Of a DNA stretch of 64,000 nucleotides, positions 35,234-44,028 are shown in pieces. The position numbers and the translations under genes were made by a program. The stretch's first letter is position 1. Every line of letters begins with the position of its first letter. A model generated the notes under the pieces. It was not told the origin of the DNA, searched no databases, and was given only the letters and a program-made list of their open reading frames with translations. This DNA comes from a virus: positions 1-64,000 of the IMG/VR virus record IMGVR_UViG_3300020220_003756. One strand, 5' to 3'.

Positions 35234-36818
35234 CGTAGGTGATAGAGTACGAAATAGTTCCTGTCGTGCCAGTTGACAAAGGATTCGTATATGACAACAG
35301 GATAGTTTCTAAACCGCTATCCCCGTTATTATCTCTTAATTCTACATTAAATTGAAAATTTGTCATAAGAATTCCCCCTGGATCTGTTATAAACGGAGTT
35401 GAATATGCGTAATTATCTGCGAAAGATATCGATCCTTGGTCGTCGGGAGTCATGATGATGATCTGCCCTGCCCTAGAATGAACGCCCAGATTCAATACAT
35501 AATCTATATAGGTATATCTATTGTAACCACTGAATACTGCCAACGGTCTAAAACTATCAGAAAGATAGATATCTGCATAATTCATATCAATCAGACTAGT
35601 TTTGCTTGAATTTAAGACTTCAACTTCGGCGCCTTTGGTAGCCACATTGGTAAATCCGCCTTGTTGATGTCTGTTGATCGAGCAGTCAACGACGATATTT
35701 GCATTGGATTGCCCGAATGATATTATATCTGTGATAGGAGTCGCTGCAGTATTGATTTCATTACCACAATTAATAAAAGAAGATCTTTGTATTTTAGTTC
35801 CAATACCATAGTTAGATACAAAACCTCTTGCAAATATTTCTTCAAATTTACAGCCGTTGATATTCCAGCGATTTCCCTGATTAGTTATCCCGTTGATTAA
35901 TATCCCTGTGTGTCCTACTGAGAACTGACAGTTCTCAAAATCTATGCGTGTGTCGTATATGGGCGGATTACTAGGATCCACAGTAATTTGATCTGATCTC
36001 ACTGACAAAAGATTTGATTCCCAAATACAGTCACGAAAGGTTATATCTGTTACTTTGGTTCCGGGCAAACTATTCTCCCACTTGACTGCAGCAGTCTGTG
36101 AAGATATAGATCCAGTGAATGCGTCCCCTAATTCATATTCTGAAACCCATTTAACATTTTCAAAGGTAGAATCGTATACTCCTGTAATGTCAGTTTGACC
36201 AACGCTTCGACTGATTGTTAAATCTTTTATTTTTACATTTTGAGGACGATTGCTGCTGGTAAATTCCGCAACTTCTTCGCCGTTGCTGCCAACGAACAAT
36301 ATGTTATTAGCGTTAAATTCTAATCTCGCTCCGTCTCTGGTTTCACCTTGTAATATAGCAGTACTGGGAATTCTAAGGTTTCCGGCGAATATGTAAACAC
36401 CGTTAGGTATATAGAGTATTTTTTTAAATCTACTATCGAGATTTCTAAATAACTCATTCATGGCATTCTCAAAAGCACTAGAATTGTCAGTGCTACCATC
36501 CGGTACTGCTCCGAAATCTAATACGCTGACATATTCGTCTAGTTTCGTTTGCAGAGATCTCGGAATGCTGAGAGAAATAGAAGGTTCCGGTTCTGCGAAT
36601 TGATAACTAGATGCTAATTCTAAGATATTATCGTGCTCTGTGAGGATTTTCGTATTACCCACATAAGGGGCACCTTCAGCAATTGAACCATTGCCTATAA
36701 ATAATTCTTGGCTGTCCACTGCCCATGCGAATTCTGCCGAACTTAATTGAGGGACACCTATTCCTGAATTTTTTTGGCCACGTCTGACCTGGATTTTTGA
36801 GATTTGCACAACGGCCAC
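35226..36818 (-). CDS. tail fibre or tailspike with pectin-lyase-like helix
   Basis: A 530-residue virion protein. The first 40 residues (VQISKIQVRRG...SSAEFAWAVDSQELFIGNG) match the N-terminal attachment domain found in phage receptor-binding proteins. VLDFGAVPDGSTDNSSAFENA (98-118) starts a right-handed beta-helix like pectate lyase 3, ending around 470, then a beta-rich tip. It likely binds or cuts host surface glycans. The start is GTG, supported by GAGGATACAATC before it. A GATAAATA late octamer is upstream. Confidence 0.85.
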   Translation of the reverse strand: MAVVQISKIQVRRGQKNSGIGVPQLSSAEFAWAVDSQELFIGNGSIAEGAPYVGNTKILTEHDNILELASSYQFAEPEPSISLSIPRSLQTKLDEYVSVLDFGAVPDGSTDNSSAFENAMNELFRNLDSRFKKILYIPNGVYIFAGNLRIPSTAILQGETRDGARLEFNANNILFVGSNGEEVAEFTSSNRPQNVKIKDLTISRSVGQTDITGVYDSTFENVKWVSEYELGDAFTGSISSQTAAVKWENSLPGTKVTDITFRDCIWESNLLSVRSDQITVDPSNPPIYDTRIDFENCQFSVGHTGILINGITNQGNRWNINGCKFEEIFARGFVSNYGIGTKIQRSSFINCGNEINTAATPITDIISFGQSNANIVVDCSINRHQQGGFTNVATKGAEVEVLNSSKTSLIDMNYADIYLSDSFRPLAVFSGYNRYTYIDYVLNLGVHSRAGQIIIMTPDDQGSISFADNYAYSTPFITDPGGILMTNFQFNVELRDNNGDSGLETILLSYTNPLSTGTTGTISYSITYGV

Positions 36819-36843
36819 GATTGTATCCTCTAACTTTATAGAG

Positions 36844-36851
36844 TATTTATC
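36844..36851 (-). promoter_or_regulatory. late-type promoter octamer before the fibre gene
   Basis: The minus strand reads GATAAATA, 26 bases upstream of the fibre GTG start and overlapping the stop of the exonuclease gene. One base from the T4 late core. Confidence 0.45.
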
Positions 36852-37548
36852 TTAGGCTAGTGTAGTATTCCTCTACCTTGTTAAGCCACAGATCTTGGTA
36901 CTTGTTGAAGTCCGAGGGCCATAGATCAAACTGCTGGTATTCGCAGTTACGAGAGCACATAAACACATGTCCTTCGCGGATGTCTGTGCCGTAAACTTCA
37001 TTATGTGCTAGTATATAGGCTATCAGTTGTATTTTATAATCTTCCACCCACTCTTCTTTCTTGGGCTTGTTGGTCTGTTTATAATCTGCGATGCAGGGAT
37101 TATCCTCGTACACGGCTACTAGGTCAGTGGTCCCAGAATAGAGTCCTGGAAAGTAAAGGCTCTGCTCCATGGCCCATACTTCATTGATTTTAGACAGACC
37201 ATTAGAAATAATCACGTCCGCCATAGCATTAGCCTGGATATGAACAGGATTGTTGCCAGGTTGGCGTTGTATACCTGCAATGAATCTTTCTAGATTGCTG
37301 TGCATGGCTGTGCCTACTCCCGCGGCTTCTGTGGTAATCTGCCTAGCTTTCTCTTCTCCTATGCGTTTCTTCCATTCGTTTAACGCTGTCATATCTTTGG
37401 TGGCGCCGAGGATAGTCGTAACACTAGGAAGATGTTCTCCGTCGGGGGTTAGATAAACACGCTTGCGAGTCACAGGATCATTGATCTGCTGACAAGGCTT
37501 ATATTGGATTTTTTCGACGAACGGAGGCGGAGTGTGTTGTATTTGCAT
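36847..37548 (-). CDS. PD-(D/E)XK exonuclease
   Basis: A 233-residue nuclease of the Cas4/RecB-like clan. The catalytic set is GTAMHSNLERF (His/Glu helix), YSGTTDLVAVYED (Asp), CIADYKQTNK (D-x-K, catalytic) and YKIQLIAYILA (Gln/Tyr motif). Similar exonucleases are common in T4-like cyanophages. It probably recesses DNA ends in recombination or host DNA degradation. It is separated from the structural operon above it by a 32-base gap. Confidence 0.85.
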   Translation of the reverse strand: MQIQHTPPPFVEKIQYKPCQQINDPVTRKRVYLTPDGEHLPSVTTILGATKDMTALNEWKKRIGEEKARQITTEAAGVGTAMHSNLERFIAGIQRQPGNNPVHIQANAMADVIISNGLSKINEVWAMEQSLYFPGLYSGTTDLVAVYEDNPCIADYKQTNKPKKEEWVEDYKIQLIAYILAHNEVYGTDIREGHVFMCSRNCEYQQFDLWPSDFNKYQDLWLNKVEEYYTSLR

Positions 37549-37580
37549 CCTATATATATTACAGGATTATTTCGGAATTG

Positions 37581-37967
37581 TCAAATCTGAGGTGTCGTTT
37601 GGCTCTGTGATAATTGTCCCGCGGCCGCTGATGCCGCAGTTTTGTCTACGACATCCTGGCTGGTTTCTCCGCCTTGAGTAGGTTCTTGTTCTGCTGCATC
37701 TTTGGGCGCTCCGGGAACATTTAATTCCACACCTTTGTCGTTGAAATTCTTAACCAAATTTTGTATCGCAGGGCTGGCATCATACATGGCTTTGAATGTT
37801 TCATAATCTGCAGAGACTTCAAAGCCATTGCTGCGTAAGACCTGTTGTAACCCGTTCCAGTTTAATTTAGCAGGTGCTTTTTTAGAAGCAGCGCGACCTA
37901 TATAGTTACGAAGAACCATAACGAACTTGTCCACACCTTGGTCACCTGCGAATTCAAAAAATCTCAT
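37581..37967 (-). CDS. phage protein with MRFFEF N terminus (128 aa)
   Basis: A 128-residue protein. Its start MRFFEFAGDQ resembles MRAFEFLSES and MRAWELLLEN. The centre is helical and the last 40 residues are a disordered Gln/Thr/Ala/Pro tail. ATGA overlap with the next gene shows coupling. I suggest a head-internal or scaffold-associated protein, by the shared N terminus only. Confidence 0.6.
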   Translation of the reverse strand: MRFFEFAGDQGVDKFVMVLRNYIGRAASKKAPAKLNWNGLQQVLRSNGFEVSADYETFKAMYDASPAIQNLVKNFNDKGVELNVPGAPKDAAEQEPTQGGETSQDVVDKTAASAAAGQLSQSQTTPQI

Positions 37968-38251
37968 CCTAGGCTCGCCAATTGTTTTCGAGTATCGGCC
38001 AACTGCTGTTCGAGTTGCTTGATCTGATCTTGCAGTTGTTTTTTTTGATCTTGCTGTTGTTTTGCTGCCAATGCTGCTTGTTTTGGATCTAAGCCACCGG
38101 GAGGTTGTCCGCTCTGCGGTGGGGTTTGACCTGGAGTGGGTCGTCCCGGTGCGGCCTGGCCTGGTGGGCTTCCGGGCGTTGGGGCGGGAGTTGGTGCCAG
38201 TTCTTTGACCTGTAAGAAATCGCCGACACTGATGATATCAGAAAATCTCAT
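37964..38251 (-). CDS. Pro/Gln-rich phage protein (95 aa)
   Basis: A 95-residue protein: MRFSDIISVGDFLQVKE, then about 40 residues rich in Pro and Gly, then a Gln/Lys coiled coil. The start again fits the MR-x-aromatic/acidic pattern. It lies between two structural-type genes with overlapping start and stop. Function unknown. Confidence 0.6.
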   Translation of the reverse strand: MRFSDIISVGDFLQVKELAPTPAPTPGSPPGQAAPGRPTPGQTPPQSGQPPGGLDPKQAALAAKQQQDQKKQLQDQIKQLEQQLADTRKQLASLG

Positions 38252-39513
38252 TAGCCTGCTAATACTTTTAGTAAACGACTTTGATAGTTGATGCTTTCTC
38301 GCTGTTCGCGACCTGCGGCTTCAACTCCTCCTGCGGCTGGTTCTGCCGCGGCAAATTCATCGGCGGCTGGTTCTTCGGCTGGCATATTCATTTCATCTGG
38401 TGGTGCCGCGGCCATGTCGCCTTCGGCACCCGGTTCAGCACCTAGCATGCCTGCGGCTTGTTCTTCTCCTGTGAGTGCGCGAACGCCGGTTGATAGTGTT
38501 TCTCTCGCACTTTTTAAATTTTCGAGTGCTTGCTGGATGGCAGGTGCCACTGTAGAAATAAAATTCTTAGCCTGCTCTTGTCCCATCTCGTCACGGATCG
38601 AATCACCTAGCTGGAGCAAGGTATCATTCTCCATGCCAGAAAGTTCTTCAATCCAGCGGCCTACTCTGTCTACCATTGTCTTGGCTGTAACGATCGCACT
38701 GGCCTGTTGGATCTCGCCTTCTGTTACCTTAGTCATTTCATCTCCTTGATTGACTGATTCATTTTTTTCTTTGTTGTGTTGCTTCCATGCTGTCGCATAG
38801 GCGATCGAACGTTCTTTATCTGTTAGTTTTCCATCATCGGCATAGCCTTTCTTGATGTGCTTGACCATACGCTCGGCCTTGGCTCCTGGAGGCGCTTTTT
38901 CGATCTGGATACTTTCATAATCCTCGTCTGAACCGTGACCTGCTGACGCTAGAGCATAGCCGTCATCGGTCTCTCCACCTTCGTCTTCAGAATCATTGCC
39001 ACCGTGCTCATCAACTATCTTGTCCCACAGTATCTCGATCATCTTGTCGTAATCGTTGATGACATCGTTCATGCCTTTTGAGGCCAGCTCGTCTTTGACT
39101 TCATCCATCATGTTTTGTAGAACATCCGCCACATTTGGGCCCATTTCGCCTTCTAGTGCAGCGACAAGATCTTCTTCATCTCCTCTGTCTGCTAATGTCT
39201 GTAGATCTATATCGATCTCGCTCATACCTTCATCTACATCTGCTTCGATGATGTGTTCATCGCGTTCTGCGATCTCAGAGTTGATAGCATCCAGCATCCA
39301 TTGAGCCTGATGATAAGCATCATTTTCTAGATTTTCGTTAAACCCGCTCTGTCCACGGATCTGGCTTACCTGTGTGCGTAGTTTGTTGCGAGCATCATGC
39401 AGTTGTGCTAGATCAAAATTTTCTAGGTTGACGGTTTTTCCGAAAACTTTGAGTATGCTTTCGTTTAATCGCTTGCTTGATCTATTAATTTTAAAAAGGT
39501 CTGTGGTTTTCAT
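38251..39513 (-). CDS. large acidic protein, scaffold-like
   Basis: A 420-residue, highly acidic, mostly helical protein with Ala/Glu/Pro-rich C terminus. It contains HIKKGYADDGKLTDKERSIA (about 228-247), a motif I associate with T4-like aquatic phages, and a final helical LLKVLAG. Scaffold or prohead core proteins look like this, but head genes are not in view. ATG 39513 is preferred; the first codon of the longer frame is TTG. An AATAAATA sequence lies upstream. Confidence 0.65.
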   Translation of the reverse strand: MKTTDLFKINRSSKRLNESILKVFGKTVNLENFDLAQLHDARNKLRTQVSQIRGQSGFNENLENDAYHQAQWMLDAINSEIAERDEHIIEADVDEGMSEIDIDLQTLADRGDEEDLVAALEGEMGPNVADVLQNMMDEVKDELASKGMNDVINDYDKMIEILWDKIVDEHGGNDSEDEGGETDDGYALASAGHGSDEDYESIQIEKAPPGAKAERMVKHIKKGYADDGKLTDKERSIAYATAWKQHNKEKNESVNQGDEMTKVTEGEIQQASAIVTAKTMVDRVGRWIEELSGMENDTLLQLGDSIRDEMGQEQAKNFISTVAPAIQQALENLKSARETLSTGVRALTGEEQAAGMLGAEPGAEGDMAAAPPDEMNMPAEEPAADEFAAAEPAAGGVEAAGREQRESINYQSRLLKVLAG

Positions 39514-39544
39514 ATTGTCCAATCCAGGATTATGTATTATTTAT

Positions 39545-39985
39545 TCAATCGTCTGCCAAAGTCTTAGCGATATTTTTAGATTTTTCTGCTCTATCTCTGC
39601 TTTCTATGTACCGAGAATACAGCATGTCAGCACGATCGTAATCTGGTTTTTCTAAGGCTTTTCTGTGCTGTGTGCGCAGTATCTGACTGTCGACGAACCA
39701 TTTTCCATATTCCTGATCTGCGGCATATATTTTTTGTATCTGGATAGAACTAGGATTCCTATAACATAGATTAGCTAATTTTATAGCCACTGCATTGAGG
39801 TAGACATTGACAAACAGCATTTGATCTCTTTTTTTGATGTGTTTTAAATTTCCTTCGCTGATTATCAAAACATCTCCGACTAATATTCCTTCATCAGTTT
39901 TTATGGGAAGGATTTGATCTGCCTGTATCAGTTTCTTCTGTGCAGAATTTATGAATCTATCTAGACGTTTAGAAATATCAGTCAT
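39545..39985 (-). CDS. hypothetical phage protein (146 aa)
   Basis: A 146-residue basic protein with a small beta-barrel-like N-terminal half (DEGILVGDVLIISEGNL) and a helical C-terminal half. It lies in the structural region and starts just after a terminator, so it may have its own promoter. Found in similar position in T4-like phages, as far as I recall; function unknown. Confidence 0.6.
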   Translation of the reverse strand: MTDISKRLDRFINSAQKKLIQADQILPIKTDEGILVGDVLIISEGNLKHIKKRDQMLFVNVYLNAVAIKLANLCYRNPSSIQIQKIYAADQEYGKWFVDSQILRTQHRKALEKPDYDRADMLYSRYIESRDRAEKSKNIAKTLADD

Positions 39986-40009
39986 AAAAAAAAGGACCTA
40001 TGGTCCTTA
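39986..40009 (-). terminator. intrinsic terminator
   Basis: AAGGACC-ATA-GGTCCTT followed by TTTTTT on the minus strand, 18 bases past the stop of the gene at 40027-40392. It reaches the start codon of the next gene, so the hairpin could also hide that ribosome site. Confidence 0.8.
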
Positions 40010-40026
40010 TTTAAGTGGGAAGATCT

Positions 40027-40392
40027 TTAAAATCCAAACATCTGGACGATAGCTGCTAAATCTACATGGGCCGCCCATCCCAGGGCAGCGATAGCACCTA
40101 GTCCTAGATACATCCATCTATTTTTAAAATGCTCTATTTCTTCTATTTTCGCTGCCAACGCCGCGTGTGTTTTGCGATCCTCTTCGTGCAGAGAATTAGC
40201 ATGCTCGTAAAATCTATCTCTATTTGTACGGTATTCGGTAAGCATTTCTTCCATTTTACCGTCTAACAGATCTCTAGTACGATCGAGACAATCATGCATG
40301 TCTTTGACATCGATTTTGAGATCGTCAATCTTTTCATCTATGTGCTGTACTTTGGTTTCCAGCACGCTCACTCGTTCTGCTACTACGGCCAT
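40027..40392 (-). CDS. coiled-coil protein with C-terminal membrane anchor (121 aa)
   Basis: A 121-residue protein: a long heptad-rich helix (about 5-88) with repeating Glu, Lys and Asp, then one membrane segment (MYLGLGAIAALGWAAHVDLAAI). Small proteins of this form are often lysis-related (haemolysin XhlA-like). Its late leader (GATAAATA, hairpin, AAGGAG) fits high late expression. Family assignment is not certain. Confidence 0.6.
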   Translation of the reverse strand: MAVVAERVSVLETKVQHIDEKIDDLKIDVKDMHDCLDRTRDLLDGKMEEMLTEYRTNRDRFYEHANSLHEEDRKTHAALAAKIEEIEHFKNRWMYLGLGAIAALGWAAHVDLAAIVQMFGF

Positions 40393-40477
40393 TCCGGCTC
40401 TCCTTAGGTTAAGTCAAGTGCTCGCTCCGAGCCATGTGCCTAAATTAAAGTCGCCTTAAATTTGCCTTTATAAAGTA

Positions 40478-40485
40478 TATTTATC
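40478..40485 (-). promoter_or_regulatory. late-type promoter octamer
   Basis: GATAAATA on the minus strand, 86 bases before the start of the gene ending at 40027. The leader then holds a hairpin (GCTCG-GAG-CGAGC) and AAGGAG. Confidence 0.4.
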
Positions 40486-40489
40486 ATGA

Positions 40490-40885
40490 TCACCGTGATT
40501 CACGTATCCAAATATTGATTTTAGAACCTCTAGTTTGGAACGCCGCAGGATCGATGATCGCTGTGTTATTTAGTCCGTCAACGACAGGCACACCATGGAG
40601 ATCTGTTTTCAATAATCCCACTGGATCATCTGCTGTGGCATAGACTAGATCTCGTTCAGTTTCGAATTCCCATATCCAATAGGCAGCATGACCCTCGGCT
40701 GGGTCAGGCAATCTACCGGTCTCCATACAAGGATCTTTGGTCCAATCTATATTGGCACGTATACCGAGGGCTTGGAGGAGGCTGTTGAAATTAGCCTGTT
40801 GTCCTAGTTTGATCTTATCCGTCTCTGATCGTGAGGCCCGGCTTCTGGTGATATCTACTAGGGTTATGATTCGGTAGCGTTCCAT
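40490..40885 (-). CDS. hypothetical phage protein (131 aa)
   Basis: A 131-residue soluble protein, start MERYRIITLVDITRSRASRS, with a central WTKDPCMETGRL and YWIWEFE and a final SKINIWIRESR. It resembles hypothetical proteins of T4-like phages. It lies alone between two terminators, with no other gene in the unit. Function unknown. Confidence 0.6.
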   Translation of the reverse strand: MERYRIITLVDITRSRASRSETDKIKLGQQANFNSLLQALGIRANIDWTKDPCMETGRLPDPAEGHAAYWIWEFETERDLVYATADDPVGLLKTDLHGVPVVDGLNNTAIIDPAAFQTRGSKINIWIRESR

Positions 40886-40910
40886 AATATGCTACTATTT
40901 ACAGAGATAA

Positions 40911-40936
40911 AAAAAGAGCGGAATAAATCCGCTCTT
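40911..40936 (-). terminator. intrinsic terminator
   Basis: AAGAGCGGA-TTTAT-TCCGCTCTT followed by TTTTT on the minus strand, 24 bases past the stop of the gene at 40961-41371. Confidence 0.85.
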
Positions 40937-40960
40937 CCCTTCCCATCCCGAGGAATCTAA

Positions 40961-41371
40961 TTACTGTGCGTTAGCAAACAGAGGATAGCCTGTGGCTCTT
41001 GTTACTGTAGCACTACCTAAGTTCACAGAATTGACTGTACCAAGACCTTGCACTTCGTCTTCTAAGTGTGCAGCCAATGTTTCTGAGTTGGTACCGTCAT
41101 AGGTGTCAGTTCCGAACTCGCCCTCGATCATCACGTCGAACATACGGCCTGCGCCAGAACCATTTGTTCTTAGTGCGCTTACGCCTACGATTGTTGTGAT
41201 TCTAGACATTGCAGAAATGATTGCTTGAAACGCACCGCCTGGACCCATGTTGGCTGATGATAGGTCTACTGCTGCTACAATGTCAACAGTGTACTTGTCA
41301 ATGGTTTTACCTAAAAACGCACGACCACGTGTTGAGTCAATTGTTGGATTTACTTTTGTTACGACTGCCAT
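40961..41371 (-). CDS. abundant virion-type protein (136 aa)
   Basis: A 136-residue protein, start MAVVTKVNPTIDSTRGRAFL, rich in Ala, Gly, Ser and Thr, probably beta-rich. It is framed by an exact late promoter with a hairpin leader, an AAGGAGA ribosome site and a strong terminator: a single-gene unit built for high late expression. It is probably a capsid decoration, tail or internal structural protein. Not recognised. Confidence 0.65.
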   Translation of the reverse strand: MAVVTKVNPTIDSTRGRAFLGKTIDKYTVDIVAAVDLSSANMGPGGAFQAIISAMSRITTIVGVSALRTNGSGAGRMFDVMIEGEFGTDTYDGTNSETLAAHLEDEVQGLGTVNSVNLGSATVTRATGYPLFANAQ

Positions 41372-41400
41372 GATATTTTCTCCTTATCTCTAATATCTCA

Positions 41401-41456
41401 GTCCCGCTCCGGGACCGGCAATTATGAGAATCGCCCGATTCTCATTAGTATTTATA
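41401..41456 (-). promoter_or_regulatory. late promoter and hairpin leader
   Basis: TATAAATA (exact T4 late core) at 41449-41456 on the minus strand, followed by ATGAGAATC-GGGC-GATTCTCAT (41424-41445) and GTCCC-GGAGC-GGGAC (41401-41415). The first hairpin is next to the expected start of the RNA, which could stabilise the mRNA. Confidence 0.6.
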
Positions 41457-41476
41457 GATTTTGGAAAAAAACGTGC

Positions 41477-42592
41477 TCAATCGGCTCTATATGGAGTCCA
41501 ACGATCTCTAGGCACTAATTTTACAGCATCATCGGTGCTCATGTAACCCTCACCCCCGGGCTTACCTCCTGTGTGAGCCACGATATCACCTTCAGCCTGG
41601 TCCAGTTCTCGTATAACTTCGTCTTTGGCTTTCATTAATTCTACTACCAGAGAAAACATTCCGTCCATCACGCCTGGATTGGTTTTGTCGAGGTCGGCGA
41701 TTTTTGCCTGCTTGCCGGTGCTTACTTTGCTGTTCTGCAGCCACTGGAAAAAACTAGCCGAATCGATTTTATCTAAGGCCTTGGCCTTAGATTGATTGTT
41801 GACGAAGGTATAAATGATAGTCTGTAGATCTCCTAGTCCAGAGACCGGAGCCAATAGTTTGTCTACTTTAGGACCGATCTGATTAGCCAACTTTTCGATA
41901 ACGCTGAGATTGTCGGCATTGACCGCAGGTTTCGTGGTCATATATGTTTGTCCAAACACCACCAGTTCTGGATTACCTGCGAATATTTCTGGCTCTGCGA
42001 AATCTTCACCTGATTTATCGCCGAAATATTCAAACACTTTATGTGCTGCCACTGCTACTTTAGCACCAGCGATGCGTCTTCCTATTTCACTCTGTCCCTT
42101 GACAGAATAGGTAGTCTGATTAGGAGTGAAACTCATCTTTCCATCAGCGCCATCGTAGGGTTTTCCGGGATGGAATAATATATCCCCGTACACATAGCCG
42201 CGGAAATCTGCGGGGGTAGCCTTTTCGAACACGGGCCACATCGCAGCCATATCACCAGCGAACTTCTCGCGCCAATCTTCGCCCTTGCCTCTGCTCATGA
42301 TGAAAGATTTAAGATCGTCTGGACTAGATGATTTACCTTCTTCACGACCCCAGTTGTTCTTGCCCACCATGCGGAATGTGCCGTCGTCATCACGACCCCA
42401 ATACACAGTGGGATTGCCATCCCACTTAATAGATATCTTTTTCTCTGGTTGGCTTAACCCTTTAAGAACTTCTACGGCACGTCGAGCGCCGTTGGGTTCC
42501 GTGAACACTAGATCTTCGAGATGATTGAACTCGCGGCCTACTTTCTTAGGAGCAGGCGCTTCGTTTTCTAATAGTAGTTCCCAGGCTCTCAT
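41477..42592 (-). CDS. ligase-like covalent nucleotidyltransferase candidate
   Basis: A 371-residue protein. ISIKWDGNPTVYWG (54-67 region) resembles motif I (KxDG) of DNA/RNA ligases, FRGYVYGDILFHPG resembles motif III, and the C-terminal AVKLVPR resembles motif V. I recall a family of T4-like phage proteins of this type with unknown role. It starts MRAWELLLEN, a possible head-targeting peptide. ATG 42592 overlaps the NTase stop as ATGA. Without an alignment, the ligase fold remains a proposal. Confidence 0.6.
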   Translation of the reverse strand: MRAWELLLENEAPAPKKVGREFNHLEDLVFTEPNGARRAVEVLKGLSQPEKKISIKWDGNPTVYWGRDDDGTFRMVGKNNWGREEGKSSSPDDLKSFIMSRGKGEDWREKFAGDMAAMWPVFEKATPADFRGYVYGDILFHPGKPYDGADGKMSFTPNQTTYSVKGQSEIGRRIAGAKVAVAAHKVFEYFGDKSGEDFAEPEIFAGNPELVVFGQTYMTTKPAVNADNLSVIEKLANQIGPKVDKLLAPVSGLGDLQTIIYTFVNNQSKAKALDKIDSASFFQWLQNSKVSTGKQAKIADLDKTNPGVMDGMFSLVVELMKAKDEVIRELDQAEGDIVAHTGGKPGGEGYMSTDDAVKLVPRDRWTPYRAD

Positions 42593-43377
42593 TTTACGAT
42601 ATCTATGATTCTGCGCATCCAACCTATAGTGCCCGGTTGATAATTTTCTACCATTTCATTCTTGGGAAGTTCGATTCCCGAACGTCCTAGAGTTTCTCGG
42701 GCAGCCGCGACTAATTCTTCATAGTTGGGTAATTTTTTTATGTACGCGATGATATTTTCTACAGAACGTATATCTTTAACCGTGGCGGTCTTGCCTAGCA
42801 GGGTTTTTGCTATGGTATTCCAATCATCCCCTCCTGGAACTGTTTCGTCAGTTTCTACATTCATGAGACCAAATTTGGGGGAATATTTCATTCCTCTTGC
42901 CCTGGCAATGCTACTTAATAGTATATGACGATGTTCTCCGCGGAAAGGGCTATCTGGTCCGCTGCCTAGCATGCTACCTTGTTGGAATTTAGGATTGGCT
43001 GAAAACATGAAGTCTGTCTGCGCAAACCCGTTTGCAGGATCTCCGTTGATAGGAGTTTTTAAGTGTACATTATCTCCGCTCAATTTCACAGACTCTTTTC
43101 CGAATATAGTTCTCAGTTTGTCTGCGAATTCTGTCTTGTTGATTTCGTTGGCATCTACTGAAAGATCGAGGTCTCCGCTGTCGGCTTTGCGTCCCGTGGT
43201 ACCTAACCATTTGATAGGTACTCCTTCTTCATCCTTGTCAGTTGAAAAATCGACTGCTGTTTCCTTTTCTAGATAGGCGATAGTGGTAGGGATTTCTGAT
43301 CTAGTGATCCTGCGGGTCAGAGGCTGTTTATCCGCATCTTTAAATATGTTTCCTCCTTCGAATACATTATTCTTCAT
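42589..43377 (-). CDS. Pol-beta-type nucleotidyltransferase candidate
   Basis: A 262-residue protein. WLGTTGRKADSGDLDLSVD (53-71 region) resembles the hG[GS]...DhD signature of the Pol-beta NTase fold, and FAQTDFMFSAN provides a third Asp. The following part is helical. It is coupled to the KxDG protein downstream and overlaps the 95-residue gene upstream. It may transfer nucleotides to RNA, DNA or protein. The pair is seen in T4-like aquatic phages; function is unknown. Confidence 0.65.
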   Translation of the reverse strand: MKNNVFEGGNIFKDADKQPLTRRITRSEIPTTIAYLEKETAVDFSTDKDEEGVPIKWLGTTGRKADSGDLDLSVDANEINKTEFADKLRTIFGKESVKLSGDNVHLKTPINGDPANGFAQTDFMFSANPKFQQGSMLGSGPDSPFRGEHRHILLSSIARARGMKYSPKFGLMNVETDETVPGGDDWNTIAKTLLGKTATVKDIRSVENIIAYIKKLPNYEELVAAARETLGRSGIELPKNEMVENYQPGTIGWMRRIIDIVK

Positions 43378-43654
43378 TTTTGGATTCTTCTAATTTTCGT
43401 TTCTGTCTGCGATCTTCTGCGATCCTTCGCACTCCTCGCACGAATTTGCTGGGATCTTGACCCTTGACAGCATTTATCAATCTACGCTCTAGTTCGTGGG
43501 CCTGATCTGGTTCATAATGTTTATGGATGCTTTCTAATAGGTTGATAGCAGAGTTGATGATATTAGTGGCTCTGCTTTCGATTAAAGCGTCAGTGCTGCG
43601 CACTTCGGCTATGCTGTTTAATTCCTGTAGAATGCTTCTGGTTTTAAGTTTCAT
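43367..43654 (-). CDS. small helical basic protein (95 aa)
   Basis: A 95-residue, helical and strongly charged protein (RRIAEDRRQKRKLEESKNEE end). It overlaps the NTase gene by 11 bases. It begins the minus-strand transcript here, opposite the plus-strand small-gene cluster. A TTAAATA sequence lies upstream. Function unknown. Confidence 0.6.
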   Translation of the reverse strand: MKLKTRSILQELNSIAEVRSTDALIESRATNIINSAINLLESIHKHYEPDQAHELERRLINAVKGQDPSKFVRGVRRIAEDRRQKRKLEESKNEE

Positions 43655-43759
43655 ATAAGTCTCGACTATACGATGTATTTAACTGATTTGATATCAATAT
43701 TACAACATGTTTAATCTAATGTCAAATCTCAGTATTTTGTGCGGTCGCACATGTCTCAG

Positions 43760-43767
43760 TATAAATA
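43760..43767 (+). promoter_or_regulatory. T4-type late promoter of the plus-strand cluster
   Basis: An exact TATAAATA on the plus strand, 22 bases before the first small gene at 43790. The following AGGAGA is a ribosome site. Confidence 0.65.
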
Positions 43768-43789
43768 CTGATACACAGGAGATACACAG

Positions 43790-43912
43790 ATGATCAAAAA
43801 CTTTTTCAAATCTTTCATAGATTTTATCACAGACGCACAAATGCGTAGAGCAGAGCAAGTCCTTGCCTACTACAAGAAAAATGGAACGCTAGGGGCTAGG
43901 GTATGGCGATGA
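43790..43912 (+). CDS. small basic protein (40 aa)
   Basis: A 40-codon frame, start MIKNFFKSFIDFITDAQMRR, with an amphipathic helix and a basic end. It has AGGAGA 5 bases before ATG and follows an exact late promoter. Its stop overlaps the next frame by 10 bases. Too short for function assignment, but context supports expression. Confidence 0.6.
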   Translation: MIKNFFKSFIDFITDAQMRRAEQVLAYYKKNGTLGARVWR

Positions 43913-44028
43913 AATGGATGATAGCTCTTTTTGATTCTATAATGCTGGCTAGAGAAGCAGTCACACTGACCCGACAGAACAAGTATGAAGAAGTGAGGAA
44001 ACTGATGCTAGGCGAGAAGCGTGTTTGA
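43903..44028 (+). CDS. small helical protein (41 aa)
   Basis: A 41-codon frame, start MAMKWMIALFDSIMLAREAV, with an amphipathic or membrane-binding helix and a charged tail. It overlaps the genes on both sides (10 and 8 bases), which suggests coupled translation. Function unknown. Confidence 0.55.
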   Translation: MAMKWMIALFDSIMLAREAVTLTRQNKYEEVRKLMLGEKRV

